Positions 13,978 through 21,679 of a DNA stretch of 64,000 nucleotides are shown here, piece by piece. Each line of letters starts with the position of its first letter. Position 1 is the first letter of the stretch. The position numbers and the translations under genes were made by a program. The notes under the pieces are model-generated. The model was not told the DNA's origin and searched no databases. It saw nothing but the letters and a program-made list of their open reading frames with translations. Location: assembly GCF_025998175.1 (NCBI RefSeq), contig NZ_AP026695.1:736038-800037 (forward strand), given 5' to 3'. The stretch is from Nitrosopumilus zosterae (GTDB lineage Archaea > Thermoproteota > Nitrososphaeria > Nitrososphaerales > Nitrosopumilaceae).

Positions 13978-14036
13978 AACTACCATCTATATCTGTAGAA
14001 TTGTTTAATTATATCTGATCGAATTATCATTCAAAT

Positions 14037-15056
14037 ATGAAATATCTTTTTATGTTATTTTCACTACTGTTGCTTGCACCACTAAGTTTGACTTCCGCCC
14101 ATGCAACTGTGAATAATTTCACTACTGATAAAACACTGTATCATCTGGGCGACTCTATGAAAATCTCTGGAAATGTTGATGTTGATCCTGCAATTCCAAC
14201 AATTATAGTCCAAATTATCACTCCCAGCGGAAATGGCTTGGCTCATATTGACAGTATCATCCCAAAAGCTGATGGCACATTCACAAAAACTATTCACACG
14301 GGTGGTCCGACTTGGAACGAAAATGGGAAATATGTCATAAAAATCTCCTATGGTGGAAATCTTGAAAAATCGATTGATTATGAAAACACCTCAAGCAGTT
14401 CTCAATCAACCGTGTCTCAATCGAATCCTTCTCTTCCTTCACCTGAACAAAAACTCGATATTCCCTCTGATGATGTATCTGATGTTTCCTTTACAGAAAA
14501 CCCCAAAATGAGAATTTTTGGATTTCCTGCTTTTGATAAATCTCCGCAATACTATATTGACAGGTATAACACTGAACCTCAATATCGCTCTTGGTTTGAT
14601 TCCCAATTTCCATTTTACGAAATTGATGCCGTTGTAGGTTACAGCCCTACTCATATTGAAAATTTTCCCTCCTATGATGCATCTCCGCAATACTATATTG
14701 ACAGGTATAACACTGAACCTCAATATCGCTCTTGGTTTGATTCCCAATTTCCTGAAAAAACAATTTATGATGTCTTGGGATTTTCTACACATATCCCAGA
14801 CTGGATTAAGACATATGCTAAAAATTGGGCTACTGGCGAAATATCTGATTCAGAATTCATGACTGGATTAGATTTTATGTTACAAAATAAAATAATTGTA
14901 ATTCCAAACATCGATTATGCCCATTCTACATTTGACAATGTACCTTCGTGGTTTAGAAATATTTCTCATTGGTGGGCAAATGATTTAATCTCTCAACAAG
15001 AGTTTATCAATTCAATCAAATTCCTTATTCAAAATGATATCATCTTACTTGAATAG
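14037..15056 (+). CDS. Secreted repeat protein with W-rich modules
   Basis: 339 residues. Signal peptide (about 1-23, ending SAHA), a beta-sandwich domain (about 25-115, YHLGDSMKISGNV, similar to Ig-like surface domains), an S/P-rich linker, two copies of an identical 24-residue unit (SPQYYIDRYNTEPQYRSWFD core, about 169-192 and 216-239), then two W modules at the C-terminus (IPDWIKTYAKNWATGEISD and VPSWFRNISHWWANDLISQ). Likely an exported envelope protein. The duplicated unit is identical at DNA level over 72 bases. Substrate or partner unknown. Confidence 0.78.
   Translation: MKYLFMLFSLLLLAPLSLTSAHATVNNFTTDKTLYHLGDSMKISGNVDVDPAIPTIIVQIITPSGNGLAHIDSIIPKADGTFTKTIHTGGPTWNENGKYVIKISYGGNLEKSIDYENTSSSSQSTVSQSNPSLPSPEQKLDIPSDDVSDVSFTENPKMRIFGFPAFDKSPQYYIDRYNTEPQYRSWFDSQFPFYEIDAVVGYSPTHIENFPSYDASPQYYIDRYNTEPQYRSWFDSQFPEKTIYDVLGFSTHIPDWIKTYAKNWATGEISDSEFMTGLDFMLQNKIIVIPNIDYAHSTFDNVPSWFRNISHWWANDLISQQEFINSIKFLIQNDIILLE
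14540..14611 (+). repeat. 72-bp perfect direct repeat, copy 1
   Basis: Identical over 72 bases to 14681-14752 (offset 141 bases), in frame within a secreted protein gene. Sequence between copies is not repeated. Confidence 0.95.
14681..14752 (+). repeat. 72-bp perfect direct repeat, copy 2
   Basis: Second copy of 14540-14611. Each copy encodes a 24-residue Y/W-rich unit. Identity at synonymous positions implies recent duplication or conversion. Confidence 0.95.
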
Positions 15057-15095
15057 TTTAGAATGGTTTTAATCCTGTGATGATTAAAAAATAAT

Positions 15096-15551
15096 ATGAA
15101 AGCAACATTTGGTGCTGGATGTTTTTGGCATGTTGAAGATTTGTTTAATAAAACTAAAGGGATCAAATCTACACATGTGGGGTATATTGGTGGTCAACTA
15201 CCTAATCCAACTTATGAGGAAGTATGTACTGATCAAACAGGACATGCAGAAGCTGTTGAAGTAGAATTTGACCCAGATGAAATATCTTATGAAGAACTTT
15301 TAGATGTGTTTTGGAATAATCATAATCCTACTACTTTGAATCGTCAGGGACCTGATGTTGGACATCAATATCGTTCAGCAATTTTTGTTCATAATGAAGA
15401 ACAAAAAAAAATTGCAGAAAAATCAAAACAAGATCTTGAAAAGTCAGGTAGGTTTGAAAACCCTGTTGTAACTGAAATTGTTCCGGCTCCCACATTTTAC
15501 AAAGCTGAAGAATACCATCAAAAATATTTCAAAAAACACGGATTTTCTTAA
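15096..15551 (+). CDS. msrA: Peptide-methionine (S)-S-oxide reductase
   Basis: 151 residues, normal for MsrA. The catalytic motif GAGCFW places the sulfenic-acid cysteine at residue 9. [20 protein letters not shown] and the C-terminal AEEYHQKYF are typical of the family. It reduces oxidised methionine in proteins using thioredoxin-like donors. No MsrB is adjacent. No resolving cysteine near the C-terminus, so recycling may use an external thiol. Single gene between a secreted protein and a convergent Usp gene. Confidence 0.95.
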   Translation: MKATFGAGCFWHVEDLFNKTKGIKSTHVGYIGGQLPNPTYEEVCTDQTGHAEAVEVEFDPDEISYEELLDVFWNNHNPTTLNRQGPDVGHQYRSAIFVHNEEQKKIAEKSKQDLEKSGRFENPVVTEIVPAPTFYKAEEYHQKYFKKHGFS

Positions 15552-15553
15552 AA

Positions 15554-15985
15554 CTATTTTACTATCACAACTGGAATCTTGGACGTATGAATCACATAGT
15601 TTGATGTACTTCCAAAAAACATTTCTTTAGTTGAACTTCTTCCACGTGATCCAATGACTATTATGTCAAATTTCTCTTTCCCGTGCGCCAATTTTATGAT
15701 GTTGTATCCTGTTTCTCCTCTCATTATTTTTTCTTTGAATACAATTCCGTTTTGTGCTGCTAAAACTTTGGCATCTTCCATGATTTTTTTCACTTCCCTA
15801 TTTAGAGCCTTTTCGACTGAGCCTATTCCTCTGAATTCCGAATGAGGTGGCGCATAAATAGAATAAACTCCAGTAATAATCGCACCACTTTGTCTGGCCA
15901 AAGTAATCGCCATCTCCAATCCTCTAATTGAGTTTTTTGAACCGTCTAACGGCACTAAAATTTTTGAAATTTTCTTTTGTATCAC
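15554..15985 (-). CDS. Universal stress protein (UspA family)
   Basis: 143 residues. N-terminal strand KILVPLDGSKNS and C-terminal ATP-binding pattern IVIGSRGRSSTKEMFFGSTS (G-x2-G-x9-G-S/T) identify a nucleotide-binding Usp domain. It begins with GTG. Usp proteins of this form bind ATP and form dimers; the precise stress is unknown. It converges on msrA with only two bases between stops. Confidence 0.92.
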   Translation of the reverse strand: MIQKKISKILVPLDGSKNSIRGLEMAITLARQSGAIITGVYSIYAPPHSEFRGIGSVEKALNREVKKIMEDAKVLAAQNGIVFKEKIMRGETGYNIIKLAHGKEKFDIIVIGSRGRSSTKEMFFGSTSNYVIHTSKIPVVIVK

Positions 15986-16110
15986 ATAGAATCAAATATT
16001 TTTGAACTTAAAAAAGCTAATCCATATCGTTTATTTCAAATTTAAATCCTAAAAAGCGCATGATCGCAATTTTCATTAAATTTATCTAGTGATTTTGATG
16101 AGCAACGGCA

Positions 16111-16902
16111 GTGGAAGAAAAATTTCTTCAAATTGATGAAAATAAGATTCGGTATCTGGAATCTGGAGATTCTCAAAAAACTCTTGTTCTTGTTCATGGT
16201 TTGGGAGCATCTGCTGAACGATGGAATAAAGTAATCCCAATTTTTGCAAAAAACTATCGTGTATTGGTTCCTGATCTAATTGGATTTGGTTACAGTGATA
16301 AGCCTTTAGTAGATTATACTCCTGATTTCTTTTCAGATTTTTTAAAAAAATTTTTTAATGCAACGCACATTGATCGCGCAAGTGTGGTGGGTTCTTCATT
16401 AGGAGGACAAATATCTGCAGAATTTACAATATCCAATCCTCATAATGTTGAGAAGCTAGTCCTTACATCTCCATCGGGAGTCATGGAGCATTCTACCCCC
16501 GCACTTGATGCATACATAATGGCTGCATTATATCCAAATGAAATAAACGCAAAAAAAGCATTTGAACTAATGGAAGGATCTGGAGAAGAGGTTCCTGAAG
16601 ATGTTGTTCATGATTTTGTAGAACGAATGAAATTACCTAATGCAAAACTAGCTTTCATGTCTACTATTTTGGGATTGAAAAATTCCAAATTACCTGCTTC
16701 GAAACTTGAATCTATAACTAACCCGACTTTACTTATTTGGGGAGTTGATGATCCAGTTATTCCAATTGAAAATTCTGATGCTTTTGTTTCTAAAATTCAA
16801 GGATGCCGTCTTTTTAAAATCGATAAATGCGGTCACACTCCATACGTGCAAAAACCTAATATTTTTTCTAGCAAAGTTTTAGAATTCCTTGATGATCCTT
16901 AG
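16111..16902 (+). CDS. Alpha/beta hydrolase, possible PHA-related lipase/esterase
   Basis: 263 residues with a complete triad: nucleophile S96 in VGSSLGGQ, acid in LIWGVDDPVIP and H in KCGHTPYVQ near the C-terminus. The oxyanion region is LVHGLGASAERW. A GTG start follows a TATA-like attaaattta about 25-35 bases upstream, suggesting a leaderless mRNA. It stands 35 bases before two phasin-like genes, so a part in polyhydroxyalkanoate or acyl-ester turnover is plausible, although the fold alone fits many esterases. Confidence 0.8.
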   Translation: MEEKFLQIDENKIRYLESGDSQKTLVLVHGLGASAERWNKVIPIFAKNYRVLVPDLIGFGYSDKPLVDYTPDFFSDFLKKFFNATHIDRASVVGSSLGGQISAEFTISNPHNVEKLVLTSPSGVMEHSTPALDAYIMAALYPNEINAKKAFELMEGSGEEVPEDVVHDFVERMKLPNAKLAFMSTILGLKNSKLPASKLESITNPTLLIWGVDDPVIPIENSDAFVSKIQGCRLFKIDKCGHTPYVQKPNIFSSKVLEFLDDP

Positions 16903-16905
16903 ATC

Positions 16906-16917
16906 ATTTAAATATAA
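16906..16917 (+). promoter_or_regulatory. TATA box of the phasin operon
   Basis: atttaaatataa lies 21-32 bases before the ATG at 16938, the spacing expected for a leaderless archaeal transcript. It suggests the phasin genes have their own promoter distinct from the hydrolase gene. Confidence 0.55.
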
Positions 16918-16937
16918 GTTGTTTCCAATAATTACCT

Positions 16938-17363
16938 ATGAATGGTAATCAAAACCTATACGATCCTAGTGAGATGTTCAAATCTTGGATCCAAAAAAGT
17001 GGACGTGCTCAAGCAGAATTCATAAAAAATTTTGGTGCATTGATGACAAATCAACCTGGTCAAACATTCAATCCATTGGAAACTCTAAAGGGAGTTTCTG
17101 AAAGTACTAGAAAAGCTCAATCTGACATTATGGAAAATGTGGCCTCAATGCAAAACAAAAGCATGGATACCATGTTTAACATTGGACAAATGCTTCCATC
17201 CTTTATGAATTGGGGTGCATACAAAACCACCCTTAGTAGTAATGGACGAATTTCAATTCCTGAAGCTGAACGCAATGCACTTGGATTGAGTGACGGTGAC
17301 TTGGTTCAAGTTATCATCCTACCAATTGCAAAAAAATCAAAAAATAAGGAGGTGAAACAATGA
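16938..17363 (+). CDS. Phasin-like protein with C-terminal AbrB/SpoVT domain
   Basis: 141 residues. The first ~95 residues form amphipathic helices rich in M, Q and N like PHA-granule phasins. The last ~45 residues (TTLSSNGRISIPEAERNALG, then DGDLVQVIIL) match the swapped-hairpin AbrB/SpoVT DNA-binding fold. The combination suggests a protein that could sit on granules and bind DNA, as PhaM or PhaR/AbrB-type regulators do in bacteria. It overlaps the next gene by four bases (ATGA) and faces the PHA synthase genes. Function is inference. Confidence 0.72.
   Translation: MNGNQNLYDPSEMFKSWIQKSGRAQAEFIKNFGALMTNQPGQTFNPLETLKGVSESTRKAQSDIMENVASMQNKSMDTMFNIGQMLPSFMNWGAYKTTLSSNGRISIPEAERNALGLSDGDLVQVIILPIAKKSKNKEVKQ
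17347..17355 (+). promoter_or_regulatory. Perfect Shine-Dalgarno for the downstream phasin gene
   Basis: aggaggtga is complementary to nine consecutive bases of the 16S tail (tcacctcct, near 5287-5295) and lies four bases before the ATG at 17360, inside the previous coding region. Such a perfect site is rare among genes in this window. Confidence 0.85.
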
Positions 17364-17785
17364 GTAAAAACGAAACAACCGGAAATTCAAAAGATCTATT
17401 TTCTGCATATCAAGAAAATATAGATAAAATCTTCAATGGTATCAAACAATCAGTACCACAGTATCATCAATCAATTACTAACGTACAACAGGAATACCTA
17501 CAAGCATATGAAAACATAGTAGATTCAACCATCACACTACAAAAAGAATATGTAAAGAAAGCAGGTATTGCAGCAAACATTCCTGAAACAACACTAAAAG
17601 TGATTCATGATACCACTGAAGAATTTGTAAAGGCAACTTCTATACAGAATCAAGTAGCACTTGCAACTATCGATGCAACACAACAAAACATCAAAACATT
17701 CAACGATAACGCAAAGTCTTTTGCTGATCTGAACAGAAATATTCTACAATCATGGATTTCTGTATTCACTACAAAGAATAACTAG
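17360..17785 (+). CDS. Phasin-like PHA granule protein
   Basis: 141 residues, almost wholly helical, no cysteine, rich in Q, N, T and A, with heptad-like hydrophobic spacing (NVQQEYLQAYENIVDSTITL). This fits the phasin family that coats polyhydroxyalkanoate granules. It is coupled to the AbrB-phasin gene (4-base overlap) with a perfect Shine-Dalgarno, so it is likely made in large amounts. It converges on phaC. Phasins vary greatly in sequence, so the call rests on composition and context. Confidence 0.72.
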   Translation: MSKNETTGNSKDLFSAYQENIDKIFNGIKQSVPQYHQSITNVQQEYLQAYENIVDSTITLQKEYVKKAGIAANIPETTLKVIHDTTEEFVKATSIQNQVALATIDATQQNIKTFNDNAKSFADLNRNILQSWISVFTTKNN

Positions 17786-17790
17786 AAAGA

Positions 17791-17813
17791 ATTTTTTTTC
17801 TTCTTTTTCCTTT
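17791..17813. terminator. T-rich region between convergent PHA genes
   Basis: A run of T tracts (tttttttt, ttcttttt, ccttttt) after the phasin stop, on the plus strand, fits an archaeal oligo-T terminator for the phasin operon. Confidence 0.45.
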
Positions 17814-18878
17814 TTATGATCTTTCAGCTAACCATTGTCCAAGCTCTGGTAATACCTTCTTTTGTGACAATGAACTGGCAATCATTCCTACATGACCTGT
17901 TGGATACATTCTAAGTGTTTTATCTTCACTTCCAATAGCATAATGCAAAGGCATGCTGCATTCAGGTGATACTAGATGATCTCCTACTGCAACTTGTGTA
18001 AATACAGGCATATTGATTTTTTTTAAATCAATTCTTTGTCCCTGTATGTACATCTTGTTTTGAATCAACAGGTTGTCTTGATAGATGTCTTTAATCCACT
18101 GTTTGAATAATTCTCCTGGAATTGGCGGTGTATCTCCTAACCATTTTTCAACCCTTAGAAAATTGTCTACAAATTGCTTGTTATCTATATTTTTAAAAAA
18201 TTTGACATATTTTTCTATTCCCTGTTCAAATGGTTTAAGAACTGAAAAACAATAATACATGAATTCTGGAGGCATGTTCCCAATAATTTCAACCATTTTA
18301 TCTACATCCATATGCTTTGCAAGATTACTGATTACGGTGGTATCTCGCCATCCGTCAATTACCGGTGCAGTAGCAATGTAGTTTCTTACACTCTCTGGAT
18401 GCAATGATGTGTATGCCGTAGCAATTGTTGCTCCAGTACAATATCCTTGCAATGAAATTTTTTCATTTGATGACTCATTTTTGATATATTCTACATAGGA
18501 ATCCAAGTATCCGTTCACATAATCATCAAAATCAAGATACTTGTCCATACTAGTTGGTGTTCCCCAATCTAACATGTATACGTCAAATCCTTGCTGAAGT
18601 AAATTTCTCACCCAACTTTTTTCTGGTTGAATATCTAGTATGTGATATCTGTTAATCAATGCATATGAAATCAATAATGGTGTTTTATGTTGTACATCCG
18701 TAATTGATCTATAATGAATCAATCTTGTTTTGTCCATCTCTTGTACAATATCGTGAGGAGTGACTTCTAAAACAATCTCGTCTGGGGCCGATACTAATTT
18801 TGGTGCATTTATCACATTCTTACTGAATTTTAAAATCTCTTCAATAATTTTTGGATCAATCTTTGACTCACTTTGCAT
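17814..18878 (-). CDS. phaC: Class III polyhydroxyalkanoate synthase, catalytic subunit
   Basis: 354 residues, the usual size of class III PhaC. The lipase-like box GYCTGA gives catalytic C147, with the acid in VGDHLVSPE and the histidine in GHVGMIASS. YMLDWGTP and GWRDTT also belong to the family. It polymerises (R)-3-hydroxyacyl-CoA on granule surfaces as a complex with PhaE, whose gene lies immediately upstream (11-base overlap). Thaumarchaea could feed it from the crotonyl/3-hydroxybutyryl-CoA part of the 3HP/4HB cycle (inference). Confidence 0.92.
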   Translation of the reverse strand: MQSESKIDPKIIEEILKFSKNVINAPKLVSAPDEIVLEVTPHDIVQEMDKTRLIHYRSITDVQHKTPLLISYALINRYHILDIQPEKSWVRNLLQQGFDVYMLDWGTPTSMDKYLDFDDYVNGYLDSYVEYIKNESSNEKISLQGYCTGATIATAYTSLHPESVRNYIATAPVIDGWRDTTVISNLAKHMDVDKMVEIIGNMPPEFMYYCFSVLKPFEQGIEKYVKFFKNIDNKQFVDNFLRVEKWLGDTPPIPGELFKQWIKDIYQDNLLIQNKMYIQGQRIDLKKINMPVFTQVAVGDHLVSPECSMPLHYAIGSEDKTLRMYPTGHVGMIASSLSQKKVLPELGQWLAERS

Positions 18879-19467
18879 TTTTCTTCATCTCTCTTTTCTT
18901 TAATTCTAATTCTAATCTTCCAACTCTCTTTTTTAATGAATGAATTTCTTTGTATACCTCGTCTATTTCTTCCTTACTTGGCAGATTGACTGATTGTAAA
19001 ATTACATTTGATATGTTATTCCAATGCTTGGTTAATTCAAGTTCTTTTGATACGAGTTTACCGTAATTCTCTCCAAACTTTGCAGAATCAAATAATTCTG
19101 TAAAATCATTATCAAATATATCAATCCATATTCTTTTGAATGCTTCTATTTGTTCAATATCTTGAGGAACTTCTGGGGCTTTTAGATTTACTTTTTTTTG
19201 AGCAACTCCCCAAGCTTCTGATAACTGCTTATAGTATTCTGTAAGATATTTGTTAAATTCCATTAAATCTTCATTGATTTCGATTAACTCCGTTGAAATT
19301 TTCTTAGAGTTTGAAGCGAATGCTCGCATTGGACCAATTGATGTTAGAGCTTGAGGTTTACTTGCCATTAAGTGCATTATGTCTGTCCAGAATAATGAAA
19401 GGTGCTTGAATTGATCTGACATTTCTTTACTTATTTCCGCTTTGTCCTTAGTTTGTTCTGGCTGCAT
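18868..19467 (-). CDS. phaE: Class III PHA synthase subunit PhaE
   Basis: 199 residues, helical with a C-terminal coiled coil (EIHSLKKRVGRLELELKKRE) and lysine-rich end. The helical body with the W-x-IWIDIFDNDF stretch and coupling to phaC (11-base overlap) are typical of PhaE. It is not catalytic but activates PhaC. Shorter than the bacterial Allochromatium protein. Divergent from the DUF6659 gene, so the 53 bases upstream should hold a bidirectional promoter. Confidence 0.85.
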   Translation of the reverse strand: MQPEQTKDKAEISKEMSDQFKHLSLFWTDIMHLMASKPQALTSIGPMRAFASNSKKISTELIEINEDLMEFNKYLTEYYKQLSEAWGVAQKKVNLKAPEVPQDIEQIEAFKRIWIDIFDNDFTELFDSAKFGENYGKLVSKELELTKHWNNISNVILQSVNLPSKEEIDEVYKEIHSLKKRVGRLELELKKREMKKNAK

Positions 19468-19520
19468 AGATATCCATAATCACAGATCGCAATAAATAGA
19501 TCGATTATAAATTTAGACTA

Positions 19521-19913
19521 ATGGATAATGCAGAAGAACTTGAAAAAATCTGCCAAAAAATCCTGAAATTAGATCCTATGATGCGTTCAGCCAGAATCAT
19601 TAACAGCCGGGGTCATCTTGTGGCTGGTGGAATGAAAAAAGGCATATTTTCACTTGAGGCTCAAAAGCAAGACGAAATGATGTTTATGGAACTTGCACTT
19701 CGCGTTAGAATGAGGCGAGAGTTTGATCACGAATTTGGTGAAGTTCATTTCTCAATGTCTTACAGAGAAAAAGTAATTGTAATGAGTTTTCCCCTAAATA
19801 ATGATGATGTGTTACTGCTATCATGTGAAAAAAATACTGATTTTGGAAAACTTCCCTTTAAAGTTCTTAAAATAATTAAACCACTAAAAAAATCTCCGAC
19901 AAAAACCTTCTAG
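19521..19913 (+). CDS. DUF6659-like small protein, second copy
   Basis: 130 residues and the same architecture as the protein at 13594-13977: a hairpin ARIINSRGHLVAGGMKKG, helix, then VIVMSFPLNNDDVLLLSC. The C-terminal tail is basic. Identity to the first copy is low, so the duplication is old. Starts about 53 bases from the phaE start in the opposite direction. Function unknown. Confidence 0.65.
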   Translation: MDNAEELEKICQKILKLDPMMRSARIINSRGHLVAGGMKKGIFSLEAQKQDEMMFMELALRVRMRREFDHEFGEVHFSMSYREKVIVMSFPLNNDDVLLLSCEKNTDFGKLPFKVLKIIKPLKKSPTKTF

Positions 19914-19950
19914 GCATAAGTTCTTAATTTGTTATTTTCTAATTATTATC

Positions 19951-20361
19951 ATGACTTTAAAACAAAATGTAGATTGGAATGAAATTGAATCATTGGTAAA
20001 CATACTCTCAAAAAAAATTACGAAACTATCACGTACTTTTTCTACTATCACCACTATTGGTAGGGGTGGCTTAGTTCCTTCCCGATTATTGGCAGATCGT
20101 CTTGGGATTGAAAAGATTCTAGTTGATAAAAATAAAATTTCGTCTGATTCTCTCTTTGTTGACGATATCTTTGATACTGGCGATACTTTTACCAATATTA
20201 TCCCAAAGGTAGATAATCCATCAAAACTTGTTTTTGCAACATTATTTGCAAGGCGTGGAAAAAAATACCCATCACAGTTAATCTATGCTAAAAAGACAGA
20301 CAATTCTGCATATGTTGTTTTTCCTTGGGATAGATTTGAGTTTAAACGATCACAGAATTAA
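19951..20361 (+). CDS. Phosphoribosyltransferase family protein
   Basis: 136 residues with the PRPP-binding loop LFVDDIFDTGDTFTN (about residues 68-82) and an N-terminal GRGGLVPSRLLADRL loop, the pattern of type I PRTases such as xanthine/hypoxanthine or Gpt-like enzymes. It probably salvages a purine base, but base specificity cannot be told. It converges on a small unknown gene with a four-base overlap of stops. Confidence 0.85.
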   Translation: MTLKQNVDWNEIESLVNILSKKITKLSRTFSTITTIGRGGLVPSRLLADRLGIEKILVDKNKISSDSLFVDDIFDTGDTFTNIIPKVDNPSKLVFATLFARRGKKYPSQLIYAKKTDNSAYVVFPWDRFEFKRSQN

Positions 20362-20654
20362 TTCATACACTGAGGGATATTTCCCTCATGTCTTTTTTTG
20401 TAATCTGTAATCAATTCTTTTCTTATTTCTTCAAAATTCTCTTCTTCTCTAAATCTAACTCTGGTTGCTTTTGAAACACATTTTTGTTCTAATGCTTCTG
20501 ATATTGATTTTTTCATGTTGTGTGAGCCTCCAATTAATAATATTTTCATGGCTGCATGCATCATATAGACTCCTGGTTTTTCCGGAATTTCTAAAAGAAC
20601 TTGTTGATTACAATCTAGCCAATCAGACCATTCATTCTCTAACATTTCAATCAT
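20358..20654 (-). CDS. Small protein, possibly GIY-YIG-like
   Basis: 98 residues. The segment PEKPGVYMMHAAMKILLIGG resembles the first half of a GIY-YIG domain (PGVY ... ILYIG), followed by helical sequence with FREEENFEEIRKEL. Catalytic residues of GIY-YIG nucleases (R, E, N) are not clearly all present, so it could be a degenerate or distinct family. It starts inside the end of the TFB gene (8-base overlap) and is probably cotranscribed with it. Confidence 0.55.
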   Translation of the reverse strand: MIEMLENEWSDWLDCNQQVLLEIPEKPGVYMMHAAMKILLIGGSHNMKKSISEALEQKCVSKATRVRFREEENFEEIRKELITDYKKRHEGNIPQCMN

Positions 20655-21558
20655 TGAGCATTTTTCTTAATCCTGCACATCTGTTTCTTATGGTGACTTC
20701 TGTTACTCCTGATGCTACAGAGATATCTTTCTGGGATTTTACTTCCCCTGTACTAATACAAGCTAGATAAAGCGCTGCTGCTGCAATTCCCATTGGATCT
20801 TTTCCTGCAACCATGCCTATTTTTTTTGCTTGATTTAAAATTTCAATTGCCTTTCGTTTGCTTTTCTCACTTAATTCTGCAATGCTTGCAATTCTGGACA
20901 CTCCTTTAACAGGATCCACTACCGGCATTTTCAATTCCAATTCTCTGAAAATTAATCTATAGCATCTGGCAACATCTTTTCTTCTTATGTTGATTCCTTT
21001 TGCAATATCATCTAATGTTCTAGGCGTTTCTGTGTTTCTACATGATGCATAAAGACATGCTGCAACTAATCCTTGAATTGAACGGCCTCGAACTAGTTTT
21101 CTCTCCATTGCTTTTCTGTAAATATAAGCCGCCTTTTCAACTACTGCATCAGTTAATGCAAGTTTGTCTTTTAATTTATCCATTTCATTGAGGGCTTGTC
21201 TTAGATTTCTGTCTGCAGATGAATGTGCTTGTGTTCTACTATCCCAAGTTCTGAGTCTTTCAATTGAACTCTTTACACTGGCAGATAATGGCTTTCCTGT
21301 AGAATCTTTGTTAGCTGCGCCAATTACTGTGGATAATCCCATATCGTGCATTGTTAATGATGTTCCTGCTCCCACTCTGGTTCTATTTGTCTCATCATTT
21401 GAAAATGAACGCCATTCTGCACCTGTATCTGCAATTTTGTCAGTAACTACAATTCCACATTTACTACAAAACAATTCACCTGTATCTTGATCAGTGACCA
21501 TTTTTTTATTTCCGCAAGATGGGCATTTTGGTCCTGAGATCATTGTATTTTTAAGCAT
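20647..21558 (-). CDS. tfb: Transcription initiation factor TFB (copy 1)
   Basis: 303 residues. N-terminal zinc ribbon (C12, C15, C31, C34), the B-finger/linker (AEWRSFSNDETNRTRVGAGT), and two cyclin folds with a C-terminal BRE-reading helix (VASGVTEVTIRNRC). It bridges TBP, the BRE and RNA polymerase. One of three TFBs in this window and the most divergent of them; it does not share the near-identical blocks found between the other two. Its 3' end overlaps the small GIY-YIG-like gene. Confidence 0.95.
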   Translation of the reverse strand: MLKNTMISGPKCPSCGNKKMVTDQDTGELFCSKCGIVVTDKIADTGAEWRSFSNDETNRTRVGAGTSLTMHDMGLSTVIGAANKDSTGKPLSASVKSSIERLRTWDSRTQAHSSADRNLRQALNEMDKLKDKLALTDAVVEKAAYIYRKAMERKLVRGRSIQGLVAACLYASCRNTETPRTLDDIAKGINIRRKDVARCYRLIFRELELKMPVVDPVKGVSRIASIAELSEKSKRKAIEILNQAKKIGMVAGKDPMGIAAAALYLACISTGEVKSQKDISVASGVTEVTIRNRCAGLRKMLND

Positions 21559-21679
21559 AATGGATTGATTTGAACAATTACCTTATTATTCATTTTACCT
21601 AATTTCTACGGGTTAATTGTGTGTAGGTTAAGCTAATACTTGTTCTAATATTTTAGAACATAATTGTATTTTTTCAAAA

